A DNA stretch of 43,603 bases from Candidatus Gastranaerophilales bacterium (lineage in GTDB: Bacteria; Cyanobacteriota; Vampirovibrionia; Gastranaerophilales; Gastranaerophilaceae). The translations under genes were made by a program, and so were the position numbers. The notes beneath the pieces are model-generated. The model worked only from the letters and a program-made list of their open reading frames with translations, did not search any database and was not told the origin of the DNA. The DNA is taken from NCBI GenBank assembly GCA_944322975.1, contig CALUQS010000017.1:1-43603 (forward strand). Direction: 5' to 3'. Shown here one piece after another: positions 40,874 through 43,603 of this stretch (positions are counted from its first letter, which is position 1; each line of letters begins with the position of its first letter).

Positions 40874-43060
40874 TTATTGCAACATTTTTATTTTTTCATA
40901 TATTGTTACATATCCTTCATATCTGATATTTTCGGATTTAAAATCATAAACCTGTATTATTTTAAAACCTTTGTCTTCAAAGAATTTAGGGGCAATATAA
41001 CAGCGCGAATCCATTACAACAGCGCCGTCTTTATACTGATCGCTTGTATAAAATCCTCCGCCGTGTTTTTCATATACACAGGAAAACGGGCTGTATTTAG
41101 GATAATACGCATTGCCGGCAGGCGAAAGTTTGTATTTTGTCTTTATGTCTTTTGTTTCTTTTAACAAAACAGTGCTTATCAAAATTTGTTTTGTTGTGAT
41201 TACATAATCATAATCGTCATACTTATAATTTAAAGCATTTTCCGGAAGTAATGTTTCTATTTTATACCCGTGGCTGTTTAAAATATCCAAAATGTATGTA
41301 TTATCCGTTGCGTCAGGGAAAAGCGCAATTTTAGAGCCTTTGGGCAAATTCTGGATATAATCTCTGAGATAACAATACGAATTTTTGCCGTCAAAACCCG
41401 TATACAGCGCACATCTTATACGCTCTCTTGCATGCATCAAAGTAGGGGTTTTAAGTATAACATTTGAGACATCGATTATCCCCCTGCCTGCAAGGTTTGT
41501 ACTTATTATTACAAAATATGACATAACAAAAAACAGTATTAATAATTTTATTATGTTTGTCTTTTTTATGTATGAGATAGCAAGAATCGGCGAAGAAATA
41601 ACAATTAAAAACGTCAAAAATCTTATACTGAAAACCATATAAGCAATTGTGAAGGATAAGCAGGCTACGTTTATTAAAAACATTAAGGCAAAAGCCAGTA
41701 TAACATTAATTTTTTTGCTGTGCCTTCTGGTAAAACCGAGCACAACAGAGGTGCATAACGACGGTAAAAACACAAGAAATCCGAGTATCCCGGCGCCTGT
41801 TTTAACATTAATAAGCCTGTTGTTGATTTCATTATAATCAGACATTTCAACCCCGAGATCCATGGGGATGTGCAAAAATGAAAGTATTGCCTCGCGGGCA
41901 TTTAGTATGTGTTCGCCTACGTATTCGCTGTATCGGAAACCCGAAAAATCAAACAGCATAAAGATGTATTTTATATAGTTTGCGATAAAAGCCTTAAAAC
42001 CGCCCCTGAAACCGTGTACAACACGGGCGGATTCGCTGCCGAGCGGATTGGAAAAGTGTATAAAGTTCAAAATATAGTTATAGCTTGAAAAAATCATAAA
42101 AGTTATAAACAAAAAGCCCAGATATGCAACAAGCGGCTTGTAGAACTCTTTTTTTTCTTTTTTATAAGCAAAATAACTCATTAACAAAAACGCCCCCGGA
42201 AAAGCAATCACAGCCGGAGATTTTGTCCCCATAGCCAGTGCATAAGCAAGCGCCGAAAAAACCAGCATGCCTGTTTTTCTTTCTTTAATAGCAAACAAAA
42301 ACAGTGTTATTGAAGACAACACAAGCCCTGCTATAAGCACATCTGTTTCAAGGCTTGTTATTTCAACTATTACAGAGGCAAAAGAGGTAAGTATAAATAC
42401 ACTCCACAAAATTCTTCTTTTTGTAAAGTTAAAGTATTCAAGAATGTTATAAAGGCAAAAAGCCGAGACAATATACCCGATAAAAGAAATAAAATACAAG
42501 CCTATATCATTTTTGAAAAACAAAAGATTCCACAGGTATAAAATCTCCGAGTTTATTGGCATGACAAGGTTTCTGTCATCAGAAATTACAAAGTGGTTTA
42601 AACTGCCCTGATGCATCCAGTAAGAGGCTCTGTTCAAATGATAAGTAAGGGCGTCGCCGCCTGTCACTGGCATAAAAGCGTCCAAAGCTGTAACAACAAT
42701 CATTAAAAAGACAAAACCAAAGGCCATTATCATCAAAATTTTGTCACGTTTGAGCGATTTAAAGATATCTTTAAGTTTTTCTTTTACAGCCGGAATGTAG
42801 AGCGGTCTTCCTTTTTTAAACCACAAAACGGCGGCTGCTATTAAAAAGACAAGGTTTAAAACAAGGACATTAGTTTCATTAATTGCTTTAAACAGCGACA
42901 AAACTTCAAAGGTCAAAACAACCTGAGCAAACATTGCCAGCAAGATATATAAAAACGGCGCGGGAGTGTAGGGTTTATTTTCCTTATTTTTAGGAGAAGC
43001 CACGCAGGCAATCATATATGACGATACAAACACCATAAATAATGATATAAAAAACAACAT
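40874..43060 (-). CDS. GT-C fold membrane glycosyltransferase (PMT/ArnT-like)
   Basis: The protein has 728 residues with about a dozen membrane helices in the first ~530 and a soluble C-terminal domain. The first large extracytoplasmic loop has the GT-C acidic motif (GGDALTYHLNRASYWMHQ) and a downstream MPINSEILYLW segment, as in dolichyl-phosphate-mannose or undecaprenyl-phosphate-sugar dependent enzymes. It should transfer a lipid-linked sugar to a lipid, glycan or protein on the outer face of the membrane; donor and acceptor are unknown. The start has a GGAGAGAG ribosome site. It is followed by recF. Confidence 0.85.
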   Translation of the reverse strand: MLFFISLFMVFVSSYMIACVASPKNKENKPYTPAPFLYILLAMFAQVVLTFEVLSLFKAINETNVLVLNLVFLIAAAVLWFKKGRPLYIPAVKEKLKDIFKSLKRDKILMIMAFGFVFLMIVVTALDAFMPVTGGDALTYHLNRASYWMHQGSLNHFVISDDRNLVMPINSEILYLWNLLFFKNDIGLYFISFIGYIVSAFCLYNILEYFNFTKRRILWSVFILTSFASVIVEITSLETDVLIAGLVLSSITLFLFAIKERKTGMLVFSALAYALAMGTKSPAVIAFPGAFLLMSYFAYKKEKKEFYKPLVAYLGFLFITFMIFSSYNYILNFIHFSNPLGSESARVVHGFRGGFKAFIANYIKYIFMLFDFSGFRYSEYVGEHILNAREAILSFLHIPMDLGVEMSDYNEINNRLINVKTGAGILGFLVFLPSLCTSVVLGFTRRHSKKINVILAFALMFLINVACLSFTIAYMVFSIRFLTFLIVISSPILAISYIKKTNIIKLLILFFVMSYFVIISTNLAGRGIIDVSNVILKTPTLMHARERIRCALYTGFDGKNSYCYLRDYIQNLPKGSKIALFPDATDNTYILDILNSHGYKIETLLPENALNYKYDDYDYVITTKQILISTVLLKETKDIKTKYKLSPAGNAYYPKYSPFSCVYEKHGGGFYTSDQYKDGAVVMDSRCYIAPKFFEDKGFKIIQVYDFKSENIRYEGYVTIYEKIKMLQ

Positions 43061-43206
43061 ACTCTCTCTCCGTTAATATCTCCTATAAAATTATATACTA
43101 AATAAGAAATATTTTTATACAACCGGGGAGTTAAAAAAAACAGCACAATTTAATATTATAAGACTGTGCATATTCCACTCTCACTCGTAAACTGTTTACT
43201 TTATGG

Positions 43207-43242
43207 CCGCCGGTGTACAAAAACAACCCGACGGTTTTTTTT
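43207..43242 (+). terminator. Rho-independent terminator, plus strand
   Basis: CCGCCGG (43207-43213) pairs with CCGACGG (43228-43234), with one mismatch, and is followed by eight T residues. No plus-strand gene precedes it in this interval, so it may end an unannotated small RNA starting between the GT-C gene start and this point. Confidence 0.6.
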
Positions 43243-43460
43243 ATTGCAATATATGTGATAGTTGTGTTGAATAAAACTTTAATAAAATTACAATATGATA
43301 CAAATAAAAAATGACGTTGCGCCCTACACAGCTAACTAGGTAAAGATAACATAAGAAAGCATGTCGGCATTACTTGAAGTGTCTCCATAAAAACGTAACC
43401 AACGATTAGGACACTATCAAAAAAATGTTAGTTATTAAAACTCGATTATAGCTTTATGTT

Positions 43461-43491
43461 CCACCCATTCTTTGACGCAAAGAACGGGTGG
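43461..43491 (-). repeat. 14-bp hairpin near the right edge
   Basis: CCACCCATTCTTTG and CAAAGAACGGGTGG pair across a 3-base loop. The single mismatch is A/C on the plus strand but a G-U pair in a minus-strand RNA, which suggests that a minus-strand transcript folds here. No T-run follows on either strand. Confidence 0.6.
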
Positions 43492-43603
43492 AGCCCAAGA
43501 AACTTTCCGACCTGCTGTTCCGTTCGTACAGAAAGTAACACAAACCTGTGCTCGGCAACTCGGCACGTAAAAATTGCTGAAGTATAAAGATTAATTTGGT
43601 TCA

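Larger units (their letters stand above)
43061..43603. other. Gene-free 543-base stretch with hairpins
   Basis: No convincing coding frame was found; only frames of 14 and 23 codons were seen, without ribosome sites. Noted structures include a terminator at 43207-43242, a GTAAAC/GTTTAC dyad near 43187-43199, and a 14-bp hairpin at 43461-43491. AGTGTC/GACACT and ACTTT/AAAGT pairs flank or follow. The last ~150 bases are GC-richer and may be the start of a structured RNA or an element that continues outside the window. Confidence 0.5.

Noticed and set aside
43202-43273. Short frame encoding a CxxC-like peptide
   Set aside because: Only 23 codons, no ribosome site, and it covers a transcription terminator.

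Overview
The window is an AT-rich bacterial chromosome segment. It most resembles a non-photosynthetic, anaerobic relative of Cyanobacteria (Gastranaerophilales/Vampirovibrionia, formerly Melainabacteria). The evidence is a Ycf45-type R3H/AAA ATPase, a RecG with a long N-terminal extension, a coaD-linked DivIVA/SepIVA-like coiled-coil protein, and the [FeFe]-hydrogenase maturase HydG, which implies anaerobic fermentation. There are also several lineage-type proteins of unknown function, two of which carry an N-terminal F-K-G motif. No photosynthesis gene, rRNA, CRISPR array, transposase or prophage was seen. The taxonomic placement is inference.

Layout. 1-688: a tRNA-Phe gene (minus strand) embedded in direct and inverted partial copies of itself. 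689-3891: trxA, convergent with a very large unknown membrane-associated protein. 4080-6042: a stand-alone receiver domain, a 56-residue small ORF and aroA. 6045-13394: a minus-strand run of a dicarboxylate/amino-acid symporter, two paralogous TPR proteins, queF, and rfbH-rfbG-rfbF (CDP-4-keto-3,6-dideoxyglucose branch of surface sugar synthesis). 13458-15831: two coupled unknown membrane proteins and a divergent GNAT-like unknown. 15851-22755: rpiB, small ORFs, a kinase resembling animal phosphomevalonate kinase, recG translationally coupled to a class III nucleotide cyclase, and the divergent Ycf45-like ATPase. 22980-27857: a secreted 14-unit-scale TPR protein, dus, a GIY-YIG protein and pgk. 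27935-32805: two unknowns (one with a possible kinase-like fold), gpmI and hydG. 32945-34113: rimI-bioY. 34110-35591: a CopG/NeuA-like/DciA-like operon. 35726-38494: a membrane family 2 glycosyltransferase with rlmD. 38648-39737: coaD and its coiled-coil partner. 39738-43060: a GT-C membrane glycosyltransferase with recF. 43061-43603: gene-free, with hairpins.

How the genes fit together. Two glycolytic enzymes (pgk, gpmI), rpiB and hydG fit a fermentative sugar metabolism. rfbFGH, the CMP-sugar synthetase and two membrane glycosyltransferases point to a surface glycan containing a 3,6-dideoxyhexose and a nonulosonic or Kdo-like sugar. recG, recF and the DciA-like protein belong to replication and repair. 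Most adjacent same-strand genes are translationally coupled: ATGA overlaps at rfbG/rfbH, rimI/bioY and the 14.2-kb pair, and TAATG at cyclase/recG.

The most unusual signal is the tRNA-Phe locus. Its D-arm sequence is repeated in inverted orientation upstream, and its T-arm sequence is repeated in inverted orientation downstream. The precursor transcript could therefore pair with the tRNA's own arms.
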